A stretch of DNA of 6,015 bases from contig DNZD01000235.1 in assembly GCA_003504855.1 (NCBI GenBank), forward strand, positions 1-6,015, written 5' to 3'. Position 1 is the first letter of the stretch; each line of letters begins with the position of its first letter. Below are positions 1-6,015 of this stretch, one piece after another. This DNA is from Cytophagales bacterium (GTDB lineage Bacteria > Bacteroidota > Bacteroidia > Cytophagales > Cyclobacteriaceae). The notes beneath the pieces are model-generated. The model saw only the letters and a program-made list of their open reading frames with translations, was not told where the DNA came from and did not search any database. The position numbers and the translations under genes are program-made.

Positions 1-85
1 TGACTACAATCAGTTGTTTCCCTGTAGATTATCATTCCACAACGTAGTCTGTGGGCCCAACTTTGAACCATCAACCAGAAGCCAT
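1..85. other. Upstream intergenic leader, window edge
   Basis: This is the only sequence before the first gene. I see no complete coding region, no RNA gene and no convincing Bacteroidota-type promoter (TTG spaced about 19-21 nt from TAnnTTTG). A CAACTTTG at 58-65 partly resembles the -7 element but lacks a partner TTG at the right distance. A reading frame open from a TTG at 14 runs into the first gene, but its N-terminal stretch lacks signal-peptide character, so I treat it as untranslated leader. Confidence 0.5.
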
Positions 86-667
86 ATGAAGACGAACATG
101 ATTTCAAACGTTAGAAACACCTTCTTACTGGTTTTGGTGCTTGCTTTCGCAGCAAACGCCCAGACCTACAAACAAACCGGTGACAGCTATCTTAACGTAG
201 CCGGTAAATCCACCCTCCACGACTGGACCATGACCTCCAAAGAGCCTGTTCTTCAGGTTGCCTTTGAGATGGGCAGTGATGGTTTACCCGCTCAGGTAAA
301 AACACTGACCCTCACGGTTCCTGCACAGTCTCTGAAGAGCCAGCACTCTGCCATGGACAAAAATGCATACAGCTCTCTAAAGACAGACAAGTTCAAGAAC
401 ATCACATTTGTACTGACTTCGGCCAAGGTTACCAAGGGCTCCATTGAGTGCAGCGGCAACCTGACCATCGCCGGCACAACCAAACCCGTGACACTTACGG
501 CAACCGTTACCACTAAAGATGGTGGTATCCTTCATTGCACCGGCAGCAAGACTTTTAAAATGAGCGAATACCAGGTAGAGCCTCCGACATTCATGTTTGG
601 CACGGTAAAGACAGGAGACGAAATCACCGTGACTTTCAATGTCGACCTCAGTCTGGTCAAAGCATAA
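86..667 (+). CDS. Secreted YceI-like domain protein (first copy)
   Basis: This is a 193-residue exported protein of the YceI-like family. Residues 1-26 form a signal peptide: a basic start, the hydrophobic core TFLLVLVLAFA, and a probable cut in the ANAQ region. The mature part is one YceI-like lipocalin-type beta-barrel domain. Family signs are GKSTLHDW (40-47), MDKNAYSSLKTDKFKNITF (90-108), GNLTIAGTTKPVTL (124-137) and EYQVEPPTFMFGTVKTGDEI (161-180). Structurally studied YceI proteins bind a long polyisoprenoid in the barrel, but the ligand here is unknown. ATG at 86 was chosen because it directly precedes the signal peptide; ATG at 98 (residue 5) is an equally workable start. Neither has a clear Shine-Dalgarno sequence, as is usual in Bacteroidota. 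The barrel gene starts 36 nt downstream on the same strand with no terminator between, so the two are probably co-transcribed. Family assignment is firm; the physiological role is not known. Confidence 0.88.
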   Translation: MKTNMISNVRNTFLLVLVLAFAANAQTYKQTGDSYLNVAGKSTLHDWTMTSKEPVLQVAFEMGSDGLPAQVKTLTLTVPAQSLKSQHSAMDKNAYSSLKTDKFKNITFVLTSAKVTKGSIECSGNLTIAGTTKPVTLTATVTTKDGGILHCTGSKTFKMSEYQVEPPTFMFGTVKTGDEITVTFNVDLSLVKA

Positions 668-679
668 AGACAACTTATA

Positions 680-695
680 TTTTAACCTTTTAACC
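680..695 (+). repeat. Tandem 8-bp direct repeat in the barrel-gene leader
   Basis: Two perfect back-to-back copies of TTTTAACC (680-687 and 688-695) lie in the 36-nt spacer and end 8 nt before the ATG at 704. The spacer is strongly A/T-rich, unlike the flanking genes. It could be an unstructured ribosome-access region, a regulator half-site pair, or chance in A/T-rich sequence. The repeat is seen directly; no function is assigned. Confidence 0.6.
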
Positions 696-703
696 AGTTT
701 TAT

Positions 704-2221
704 ATGAAAACAAGAATAAATCAATCAAGCTATTGGTTAACCCTCTTGTTGTTGCTCACGACGCTGGGAGCGTTTGCGCAACAACCGGCTATCCAATATT
801 TCCGCCCCTATGATCAACGCGGTGTTAACGTGTATGAAACACCAAAAAATGACACCGTAGTATTTGATGGACTGAAGCTTCGCCTGGGAGCTAACTTTAC
901 CCAAGGCTGGCAGAACATCACACACAGCAATAATGCACGTGCTATTCTTACCGGCGCAGGTAACTTGTATGAGTCTGCTCCCGGTTCAAACACGTTCTAC
1001 ACTAACCTCGCAGGTACCGGTGCTCCTGTTACCAACCTGACTCAGGATCCTAACGTGTACGGTGGCTATATCAGCCCCACAGGTCAGTTGTATTCCAACA
1101 GCAACGCCGTTTACCAACAAGCTGGCGGTTTCCCCCTTGCACAAGCTAACTTTAACATGGATATCCAACTGGCCGATGGTGTTCGTGTTAGCTTAGTATC
1201 TTATATGTCTGCTCACCACCACAACGAATTCTGGGTAAAAGGCGGATACTTCCAAATCGACAAAGTTGGATTCATGGGCAGCGAGTTCCTGAACAAACTG
1301 TGGAAAAACCTCACCTTGAAAGTAGGTCACATGGAAATCAACTACGGTGATGCTCACTTCCGCCGCAGCGATGGTGGTAACACCATGTGGAACCCCTTCA
1401 TTGAAAACAACCTGATGGATGCCTTCACGACTGAAATTGGTGCAGAATTGTACTGGCAGAAAAATGGCATCATTGCCATGTTGGCCATGACCGACGGTGA
1501 GATCCAGGGAAGTGTTTCTAAGCCCGATGATCGCAAGCCCTCTATCTACGGTAAATTCGGTTTCGATAAGAAATTTGGTGACATCCGCGCCCGTTTGACT
1601 GGATCATTCTATACCACCAAGTCTTCTATCAGCAACACCTTGTATGGTGGCGACCGTACCGGTTCAAACTACCAGTACGTAATGGAGCCCTGGAACGCAA
1701 CCTTGACTGGCAACGCATTCTCTGGCCGTATCAACCCTGGCTTTAAAGACAATGTTACTTCCATCATGGTGAACCCCTTCGTGAAGTTCAAAGGCATCGA
1801 ATTGTTCGGTACTTATGAAACCTCTTCTGGAAACTCTCAGGTAGAAAACGGTGAAATAAAATACAGTGACCCGACCAAGCCTACGTTCTCAGCACTTCCT
1901 AACCGCAGCTGGCAACAAATCGAAGCTGATGTGGTTTATCGCTTCGGCAAAAATGAGCGCTACTACATCGGTGCCAAATACAACAAAGTATCCGGCACAG
2001 CAGTATTTGGAACAAGCACTTCAGCTACCAACATCAACCAAGGTACTCGTCAGGATGTATCAGTTGAACGTACTTCCTTCGGTGCTGGCTGGTTCATCAC
2101 CCGCAACGTACTCTTCAAAGCTGAATATGTGAATCAGAAGTACAATGACTACCCGACGGATAACATCCTCAGCGGTGGTAAGTTCAATGGACTTGTAGTT
2201 CAAGGTATAATTGGTTTCTAG
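704..2221 (+). CDS. Outer-membrane beta-barrel, porin-like protein
   Basis: This is a 505-residue exported protein. Residues 1-25 are a signal peptide (WLTLLLLLTTLGAFA, cut before QQ). The rest alternates short amphipathic strands with Gly/Asn/Asp-rich turns and ends in Phe (VVQGIIGF), as outer-membrane barrels do for BAM-dependent insertion. Typical strand-like stretches are LKLRLGANFTQGW (57-69), LTLKVGHMEINYGDAHFRR (203-221), FGDIRARLTGSFYTT (291-305), IELFGTYETSSG (365-376) and RYYIGAKYNKVSG (419-431). The GHMEINYGDAHFRRSD segment resembles phosphate-selective-porin-like (OprO/OprP type) proteins of Bacteroidota, but I cannot assign a substrate. There is no TonB-receptor plug and no TonB box, so a passive porin is more likely than a TonB-dependent transporter. 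A HHH cluster (171-173) sits near a predicted turn. Codons look strongly biased (AAC, GGT/GGC, CGT/CGC, GTA), suggesting high expression. A strong terminator follows directly. Confidence 0.8.
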   Translation: MKTRINQSSYWLTLLLLLTTLGAFAQQPAIQYFRPYDQRGVNVYETPKNDTVVFDGLKLRLGANFTQGWQNITHSNNARAILTGAGNLYESAPGSNTFYTNLAGTGAPVTNLTQDPNVYGGYISPTGQLYSNSNAVYQQAGGFPLAQANFNMDIQLADGVRVSLVSYMSAHHHNEFWVKGGYFQIDKVGFMGSEFLNKLWKNLTLKVGHMEINYGDAHFRRSDGGNTMWNPFIENNLMDAFTTEIGAELYWQKNGIIAMLAMTDGEIQGSVSKPDDRKPSIYGKFGFDKKFGDIRARLTGSFYTTKSSISNTLYGGDRTGSNYQYVMEPWNATLTGNAFSGRINPGFKDNVTSIMVNPFVKFKGIELFGTYETSSGNSQVENGEIKYSDPTKPTFSALPNRSWQQIEADVVYRFGKNERYYIGAKYNKVSGTAVFGTSTSATNINQGTRQDVSVERTSFGAGWFITRNVLFKAEYVNQKYNDYPTDNILSGGKFNGLVVQGIIGF

Positions 2222-2239
2222 GTTAGATTACAAATGATT

Positions 2240-2274
2240 CCGGCCCGGCTCTGATGAGCTGGGCCGGTTTTTTT
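2240..2274 (+). terminator. Strong intrinsic terminator after the barrel gene
   Basis: The arms CCGGCCCGGCTC (2240-2251) and GAGCTGGGCCGG (2256-2267) form a 12-bp stem with a single G-U pair (2247/2260) and a TGAT loop. Seven T's follow at 2268-2274. It starts 19 nt after the barrel-gene stop and should end that transcript. On the opposite strand the hairpin is followed by only weakly T-rich sequence, so it is probably much less effective against transcripts from the right. Confidence 0.95.
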
Positions 2275-2300
2275 GTGCCTTATCCTTATCTTGCCCGCGT

Positions 2301-2903
2301 ATGCGTATCCTGCTCAGTATCCTGTGCTTAATCCTATTCGCTGAATTCCGAACGGACGACAGTGTGCTGGTACATCGGCTGATTGTGCAGCCCGACAGCC
2401 GACTCACCATAGAAGGCAAGACCAATGTAAACAAGTTCACATGTGCTATTCCGCATTACGTTGGCCGGGATACGCTTGTGCTTCATGAAGGGGGTAAGGG
2501 TACGCGACCTGTATTCGTCAAAGGTTCTGTATCCCTGGATGCGTCAAGTTTTGATTGCGGAATTGCACCGATGACCGCGGACTTCAGAAAAACCATTAAC
2601 TCAAAAGCGCATCCCGCCATTATCATTGACTTCATCTCTTTCGAGCGAACGCCGAGTTACGCATACGGAGAAGAAAAATTCAAGGGCATTATCAATATCT
2701 CCCTGGGTGGTACAACAAAGTTGTTTGAGATGATTTGTACGATTGAGTCCAAGCCATCTGGTCTTATTCACCTGAGCGGTGGAAGGGAATTCACCTTTGC
2801 GGATTTCAATCTGGAGCCTCCCAAGCACATGATGGGGCTGGTAAAGGTTCAGCCGGACCTCCACGTGAAGTTCAACCTCATTTTGAAGTTAGATACGTAC
2901 TGA
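2301..2903 (+). CDS. Secreted YceI-like domain protein (second copy)
   Basis: This 200-residue exported protein has the same layout as the gene at 86-667 but is clearly diverged. Residues 1-15 are a short hydrophobic signal (MRILLSILCLILFAE). Cys9 lies inside the hydrophobic core with Leu at -1, so this is not a lipobox. YceI-like signs are SRLTIEGKTNVNKFTC (33-48), MTADFRKTINSKAHPAIIID (91-110), GIINISLGGTTKLFEMIC (129-146) and DFNLEPPKHMMGLVKVQPD (168-186). The final segment matches the first copy in register: EPPxxMxGxVKxxxxxxVxFN. Cys48, Cys86 and Cys146 in the mature part are not obviously shared with the first copy, whose cysteines are at 122 and 151. ATG at 2301 is the only sensible start and lies 26 nt after a strong terminator, leaving little room for a promoter. 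Codon use looks less biased than in the barrel gene. By family it may bind a lipid or isoprenoid in the periplasm; its actual role is unknown. Confidence 0.82.
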   Translation: MRILLSILCLILFAEFRTDDSVLVHRLIVQPDSRLTIEGKTNVNKFTCAIPHYVGRDTLVLHEGGKGTRPVFVKGSVSLDASSFDCGIAPMTADFRKTINSKAHPAIIIDFISFERTPSYAYGEEKFKGIINISLGGTTKLFEMICTIESKPSGLIHLSGGREFTFADFNLEPPKHMMGLVKVQPDLHVKFNLILKLDTY

Positions 2904-2906
2904 ACG
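2904..2906. other. 3-nt convergent gene junction without a terminator
   Basis: The stop codon of the second YceI-like gene (TGA, 2901-2903) and that of hypE on the other strand (ending at 2907) are separated by three bases. The only nearby inverted repeat is a weak 5-bp AACAG/CTGTT pair (2909-2913/2925-2929) with no T-run on either strand, so transcripts from both sides should overlap at their 3' ends. Confidence 0.7.
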
Positions 2907-3962
2907 CTAACAGATACGGGGTAACTGTTCTCCTGTGAGGTAATTAACAACCCGCTTTCCTCCCACTTTGCTCGATAACACCACCTGACCCGGATGATCA
3001 GTTGTCACTGTTCCGATCATGGCGGCTTCTTTACCGTATTCTTCCTGTTGGATCAGCGATATGACCTGGCTGGAAACAGCCGGATCAACAATAGCAATGA
3101 ATAGTCCTTCATTCGCTACATAGAGCGGATCTAGTCCAAGCATTTCACAAGCGCCTTCGACCTGTTCATCCACCGGAATATTTTTTTGAATCAGATCGAT
3201 GCCCATTTTGGTCTGGCCCGCCAATTCATTCATCACGGTAGCGACACCTCCACGGGTAGGATCCCTGAAAAACCGTACCTGGTCGCCTGCTTTATCAAGA
3301 ATCTTCTTTACGATGTGGTTCAGGTTCCGGGTATCACTCTCAATAGTAGTTTCAAACTCGAGGCCCTTCCGTTGTGACATAATGGCTATGCCGTGGGTTG
3401 CCATCGGGCCGCTCAGGATGATATGATCTCCCGATTTAATTCGACTATGGTGAATATTGGCGAGGGGATGTAGCACGCCAATGCCCGATGTATTAATAAA
3501 AATCTTATCCCCCTTACCCCTTTCCACCACCTTGGTGTCACCGGTGACAATCTGTACGCCGGCCTTTTCACTGGCAACTTTGATAGAGAGCAATATCTCC
3601 CACAATTCATCCATGCGGAGTCCCTCTTCAATAATAAATGCGAGCGAAAGGAACTTCGGGATGGCACCACACATGGCGAGGTCATTGACAGAGCCATTCA
3701 CTGCCAATTCGCCAATGTTGCCCCCAGGGAAAAACACCGGTGAAATTACATAGCTATCGGTACTGAAGGCGACTTTCCCGGCCAGGGAAAATATGGCGCC
3801 ATCATGCTGCTGATCGAGGTATTCGTTTTTTAACAAATCAAATACACCTGACTCCAGCAGCCGGTGCGTCAACAGTCCGCCACTGCCATGCCCCATGGTA
3901 ATTACATCAAAGTCAAGCTTAGGTAACGGGCAATTAAGTTTTACAGAGAGTCGTTGTGTCAT
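2907..3962 (-). CDS. hypE: Hydrogenase maturation protein HypE, thiocyanate-forming
   Basis: HypE supplies the cyanide ligands of the [NiFe]-hydrogenase active site. Its C-terminal Cys is carbamoylated by HypF and then dehydrated with ATP to a thiocyanate, whose CN is passed to iron on HypC-HypD. The protein has 351 residues, close to the usual 330-350. It has the AIRS/PurM-like fold: MGHGSGG (23-29), then [20 protein letters not shown] (68-87) leading to [12 protein letters not shown] (89-100), [11 protein letters not shown] (139-149), [16 protein letters not shown] (233-248), NEGLF (284-288), and the diagnostic last residues LPRIC with Cys351 at the very end. The key cysteine is therefore intact and the protein should be active. 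The start at 3962 is the ATG inside the ATGA overlap with the hypD stop. The frame stays open to an ATG at 4058, but those 32 extra residues are Arg-rich, lie inside hypD and are not HypE-like. It is the last gene of hypF-C-D-E. The enzyme is cytoplasmic. Confidence 0.97.
   Translation of the reverse strand: MTQRLSVKLNCPLPKLDFDVITMGHGSGGLLTHRLLESGVFDLLKNEYLDQQHDGAIFSLAGKVAFSTDSYVISPVFFPGGNIGELAVNGSVNDLAMCGAIPKFLSLAFIIEEGLRMDELWEILLSIKVASEKAGVQIVTGDTKVVERGKGDKIFINTSGIGVLHPLANIHHSRIKSGDHIILSGPMATHGIAIMSQRKGLEFETTIESDTRNLNHIVKKILDKAGDQVRFFRDPTRGGVATVMNELAGQTKMGIDLIQKNIPVDEQVEGACEMLGLDPLYVANEGLFIAIVDPAVSSQVISLIQQEEYGKEAAMIGTVTTDHPGQVVLSSKVGGKRVVNYLTGEQLPRIC
3959..3962 (-). promoter_or_regulatory. 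ATGA stop-start overlap of hypD and hypE
   Basis: On the minus strand GCATGACAC holds both the hypE ATG (3962-3960) and the hypD TGA (3961-3959). This 4-nt overlap indicates translational coupling, which fits near-equal production of two proteins that meet in the HypC-HypD-HypE complex. It also fixes the hypE start. Confidence 0.9.
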
Positions 3963-5059
3963 GCGTGCACCGGATTGCTGTTTGCGTAGTGATAGTAAGC
4001 GGCGCAGGCTCCTTCGCTGCTTACCATGGGTGCGCCCAGCGGATGCTCGGGATTGCACGTTGTCCCGAAGTTAGGGCACTGAACGGGCTTCTTCAAGCCT
4101 TTCATGATGGCCCCTGAAATACAAGAGGCGTTCTCAGGCACGGATGGAAGATTGAGTTTGAATTTTAGTCTGGCATTGTAGGATGCATAATTGCCCTTGA
4201 CCTCATAGCCGCTCATAGGAATTTCTCCAATCCCTCTCCAGGTGCGGTTGGAGGTTTCAAACACCTCGCCAATGGTTTCCTGAGCCAGTTTGTTTCCTTC
4301 GCGCTGAACCACCCTTGCGTATTGGTTTTCGAGCTTTGCTTCGCCCTTCTCCAATTGCTGAACAGCCATAAGTATTCCCTGCAGTAAGTCTACCGGCTCA
4401 AACCCGGTAACAACAATGGGCAGCTGATATTTCTCTACGATGGGATCATATTCATTCATCCCCATGATCGTGCACACATGGCCCGCAGCCAGAAAAGCAT
4501 CGATTCGTGTTTCCGGATCACTGAGGATGGCCTCCATCGCTGGTGGCACCAGAACATGGGACGCCAGAATGCTATAATTGGTCACACCTAGTTTATTTGC
4601 CTGAACTACGGACAAGGCATTGGCTGGTGCGGTGGTCTCAAATCCCACGGCAAAGAATACTACTTCCCGATCAGGGTTTTCTTTGGCCAACTTGACGGCC
4701 TCAAGTGGGGAATACACGATACGAACATCCCCACCATTTGCCTTTACCTCCAGCAAGCTTTTGGACGAACCGGGCACCCGGAGCATGTCCCCAAAAGAGC
4801 ATAGGATCACCTGCTTTTCGCTGGCGAGGTATATCGCCTCGTCAATTATTCCAAGAGGCGTAACACAAACCGGGCAACCTGGGCCATGGACCATGGTTAT
4901 TTGCTCGGGCAGCATATCAAGAATGCCGTTCTTCACCAGGCTGTGGGTTTGTCCGCCACAGATTTCCATGATTGTCCAGGGGCAGGTTACCACCGCACGT
5001 ATCGCTGCTACCAGGTCCTGAACGGCTCCTCCATCGCGGAATTCTGAAATATATTTCAT
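3959..5059 (-). CDS. hypD: Hydrogenase maturation iron-sulfur protein HypD
   Basis: HypD is the scaffold, together with HypC, on which iron receives two CN and one CO before delivery to the hydrogenase large subunit. The protein has 366 residues, a normal full length. Conserved parts are [10 protein letters not shown] with Cys34 (31-40), [11 protein letters not shown] with Cys62 and Cys65 (58-68; the family's redox-active, iron-binding pair), [11 protein letters not shown] (88-98), AVGFETTAP (137-145), [10 protein letters not shown] (191-200), VTGFEP (217-222), and a C-terminal [4Fe-4S] region. That region contains Cys313 ([11 protein letters not shown]), Cys328 and Cys335 ([20 protein letters not shown]) and Cys352 (SEGACAAYY). 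All expected cysteines are present. ATG at 5059 gives the family-typical N-terminus [10 protein letters not shown]. It lies 11 nt after hypC, and its stop codon overlaps the hypE start. The protein is cytoplasmic. Nothing unusual is seen. Confidence 0.98.
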   Translation of the reverse strand: MKYISEFRDGGAVQDLVAAIRAVVTCPWTIMEICGGQTHSLVKNGILDMLPEQITMVHGPGCPVCVTPLGIIDEAIYLASEKQVILCSFGDMLRVPGSSKSLLEVKANGGDVRIVYSPLEAVKLAKENPDREVVFFAVGFETTAPANALSVVQANKLGVTNYSILASHVLVPPAMEAILSDPETRIDAFLAAGHVCTIMGMNEYDPIVEKYQLPIVVTGFEPVDLLQGILMAVQQLEKGEAKLENQYARVVQREGNKLAQETIGEVFETSNRTWRGIGEIPMSGYEVKGNYASYNARLKFKLNLPSVPENASCISGAIMKGLKKPVQCPNFGTTCNPEHPLGAPMVSSEGACAAYYHYANSNPVHA

Positions 5060-5070
5060 CGTGCCGGGGT

Positions 5071-5322
5071 TTATTCGTTATCCAGTTCACTCAACTCCCC
5101 TATCTGCTTAATGTATTCAAAGGTTTTGTGTGCCTCCTCCTCATCGACAAGGCTAATGGCCACACCCACGTGGACTAATACATAGTCACCTACTTTGGCA
5201 TCCGGCAACATGGACAGGTTGACTTCTTTCATGATACCACCAAATGAAACCTTGCCAAAGCGGAATGTTTCATCGAGTTGGCCGGTAATGGCGATAAGTT
5301 TTCCGGGGATGGCTAAGCACAT
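5071..5322 (-). CDS. hypC: Hydrogenase maturation chaperone HypC
   Basis: HypC is the small chaperone (83 residues, usual 75-95) that binds HypD, holds the iron while its CN and CO ligands are attached, and then carries it to the hydrogenase large-subunit precursor. The signature MCLAIPGK is at the exact N-terminus. Cys2 becomes N-terminal after Met removal and is the essential iron ligand, which fixes the ATG at 5322. The second conserved element, [19 protein letters not shown] (46-64), carries His51, the other residue implicated in iron binding. The common form of this motif is HVGFAI; here Val replaces Phe, a mild change. The acidic, helical C-terminal tail (62-83) is ordinary. The leader before the ATG is A/T-rich (TAAATACAAAATC) with no Shine-Dalgarno sequence. 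It lies 10 nt after hypF and 11 nt before hypD. Confidence 0.98.
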   Translation of the reverse strand: MCLAIPGKLIAITGQLDETFRFGKVSFGGIMKEVNLSMLPDAKVGDYVLVHVGVAISLVDEEEAHKTFEYIKQIGELSELDNE

Positions 5323-5332
5323 GATTTTGTAT

Positions 5333-6015
5333 TTAAATAGTTACCAGTTCTCTTCGGGTCATCAGTCTTTCGGGTATTCCCATCTGAATGGTATCAAATG
5401 CCAATTGCCCGAAGCTGATGCACTCGTCATTCGGTGAGAGTTGTTGGTGGAAATACAAGGTATACTTGTTTCCCAGCCGGCTCTTAATGATGTCGACCAA
5501 TACGGCATTTTGAAATACGCCTCCGCTAAACGCCAGATTATTTATTTGCTCGCGGTTAGCCACTTCATGAATCCAGTCTACCAAACGAACATGCAATCGA
5601 TATGCGAGCAGCTCATGGCTTACGCCCTGTAAAATACCATCCACGAGATCGCTGAATAAGGAAACAACCGAGAACGGTTCATGATCTGGTAGCGGCACAT
5701 CACCATGAGATCCTTTACTTGCCAATGCCTCGAGGTACATGGCAGCTTCTCCTTCATAGCTGGTCTTATCACACAACCCCAGGAGTGATGCTGCGGCATC
5801 AAAGAGACGACCCATACTGGATGTGTTCATCGGGCCCGGCTTATCAATCATGCGGGTGTATAGACTCCACTCTTTCTCTGTGAATTTGTCTTTCAATAAC
5901 GTGACTGCCTCAGGAACATCTTTACATAGGGACAATGCACAAAGCCGGGGTTCCCTTGAAAATTTATCTCCCAAAAGGTGATCATAGTAAGGCAGGTGCT
6001 CAATCCGCTCGAATG
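5333..6015 (-). CDS. hypF: Carbamoyltransferase HypF, C-terminal part (cut by window edge)
   Basis: Only the last 226 residues are present and the 5' part lies beyond the right edge. Full HypF proteins are about 750-780 residues, with acylphosphatase, zinc-finger, YrdC-like and Kae1-like domains; this is the end of the Kae1-like carbamoyl-transferase domain. HypF turns carbamoyl phosphate and ATP into carbamoyl-AMP and moves the carbamoyl group to the HypE C-terminal Cys. Visible motifs, numbered from the edge, are IEHLPYYDHLLGDKFSREPR (4-23), TSSMGRLFDAAASLLGLC (64-81), YEGEAAMYLEALA (86-98), AFSGGVFQNAVL (161-172) and SPNDECISFGQ (193-203). The last motif is usually NDGGI-like; here it is NDECI, a variant I associate with Bacteroidota from memory. 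A TTG at 5974 is not the true start, because the frame and the homology continue to the edge. It is the first visible gene of hypF-C-D-E. The acylphosphatase, zinc and HHxAH parts cannot be checked. Confidence 0.95.
   Translation of the reverse strand, partial: FERIEHLPYYDHLLGDKFSREPRLCALSLCKDVPEAVTLLKDKFTEKEWSLYTRMIDKPGPMNTSSMGRLFDAAASLLGLCDKTSYEGEAAMYLEALASKGSHGDVPLPDHEPFSVVSLFSDLVDGILQGVSHELLAYRLHVRLVDWIHEVANREQINNLAFSGGVFQNAVLVDIIKSRLGNKYTLYFHQQLSPNDECISFGQLAFDTIQMGIPERLMTRRELVTI

Noticed and set aside
14..85. An N-terminal extension of the first YceI-like protein from TTG 14
   Set aside because: It would put 24 polar residues ahead of a clean signal peptide. ATG 86 or 98 is the natural start.
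377..724. A 115-residue minus-strand open frame opposite the first YceI-like gene
   Set aside because: It is antisense to a recognisable gene and runs across the A/T-rich spacer into the barrel gene, with no family resemblance.
1866..2132. An 88-residue plus-strand frame inside the barrel gene
   Set aside because: It is an out-of-frame shadow. The main frame is continuous through the region with clear beta-strand pattern.
2301..2345. A lipoprotein signal at Cys9 of the second YceI-like protein
   Set aside because: The residue before Cys is Leu and the Cys lies within the hydrophobic core, so the lipobox rule is not met.
2909..2929. A hairpin at the convergent junction as a terminator
   Set aside because: The stem is only 5 bp with an 11-nt loop and no T-run on either strand.
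3457..3753. A 98-residue plus-strand frame opposite hypE
   Set aside because: It is antisense to conserved hypE codons and has no recognisable protein character.
3960..4058. A 32-residue N-terminal extension of HypE starting at ATG 4058
   Set aside because: It would overlap hypD by 100 bases, is Arg/Ser-rich and unlike HypE. The ATGA overlap start at 3962 gives a normal-length protein beginning shortly before MGHGSGG.
4620..5021. A 133-residue plus-strand open frame opposite hypD
   Set aside because: It lies wholly antisense to a strongly conserved gene and its translation shows no domain or signal. It is a shadow of hypD codon structure.
5972..5974. A TTG start for a separate 213-residue protein
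   Set aside because: The frame and the HypF homology continue upstream to the window edge, so this is an internal Leu codon of HypF.

Overview
The window looks like chromosomal DNA of a Bacteroidota bacterium (Cytophagales/Chitinophagales-like, an inference). The reasons are YceI-like secreted proteins with the STLHDW and GKTNVNKF signatures common in that phylum, a porin-like outer-membrane barrel ending in Phe, moderate GC, translation starts without clear Shine-Dalgarno sequences, and a HypF C-terminus of a type I associate with Bacteroidota. Gene density is very high. No stretch over 300 bases lacks a gene, and I see no RNA genes, CRISPR arrays or insertion sequences.

Left half (about 86-2903, + strand), an envelope block. 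A secreted YceI-like protein is followed after 36 nt by a 505-residue outer-membrane beta-barrel protein. A strong intrinsic terminator comes next, and then a second, diverged secreted YceI-like protein begins only 26 nt after the terminator's T-run. The two YceI-like proteins share one architecture and a similar C-terminal segment, so they flank the barrel gene as distant paralogues.

Right half (2907-6015, - strand), a [NiFe]-hydrogenase maturation operon read in the order hypF-hypC-hypD-hypE. The window holds the last 226 residues of HypF and complete HypC, HypD and HypE. Gaps are 10 and 11 nt, and hypD/hypE share an ATGA stop-start overlap. Together these proteins make the Fe(CN)2CO group of [NiFe]-hydrogenase. 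HypF carbamoylates the C-terminal Cys of HypE, HypE dehydrates it to thiocyanate, and cyanide passes to iron held on the HypC-HypD complex, which delivers it to the hydrogenase large subunit. The key residues of HypC, HypD and HypE are all visible. hypA, hypB and the hydrogenase structural genes are not in the window and are expected beyond the right edge.

The two blocks converge tail to tail with only 3 nt between stop codons and no visible terminator. The hyp operon is a well-known system. The least explained element is the YceI-barrel-YceI block.
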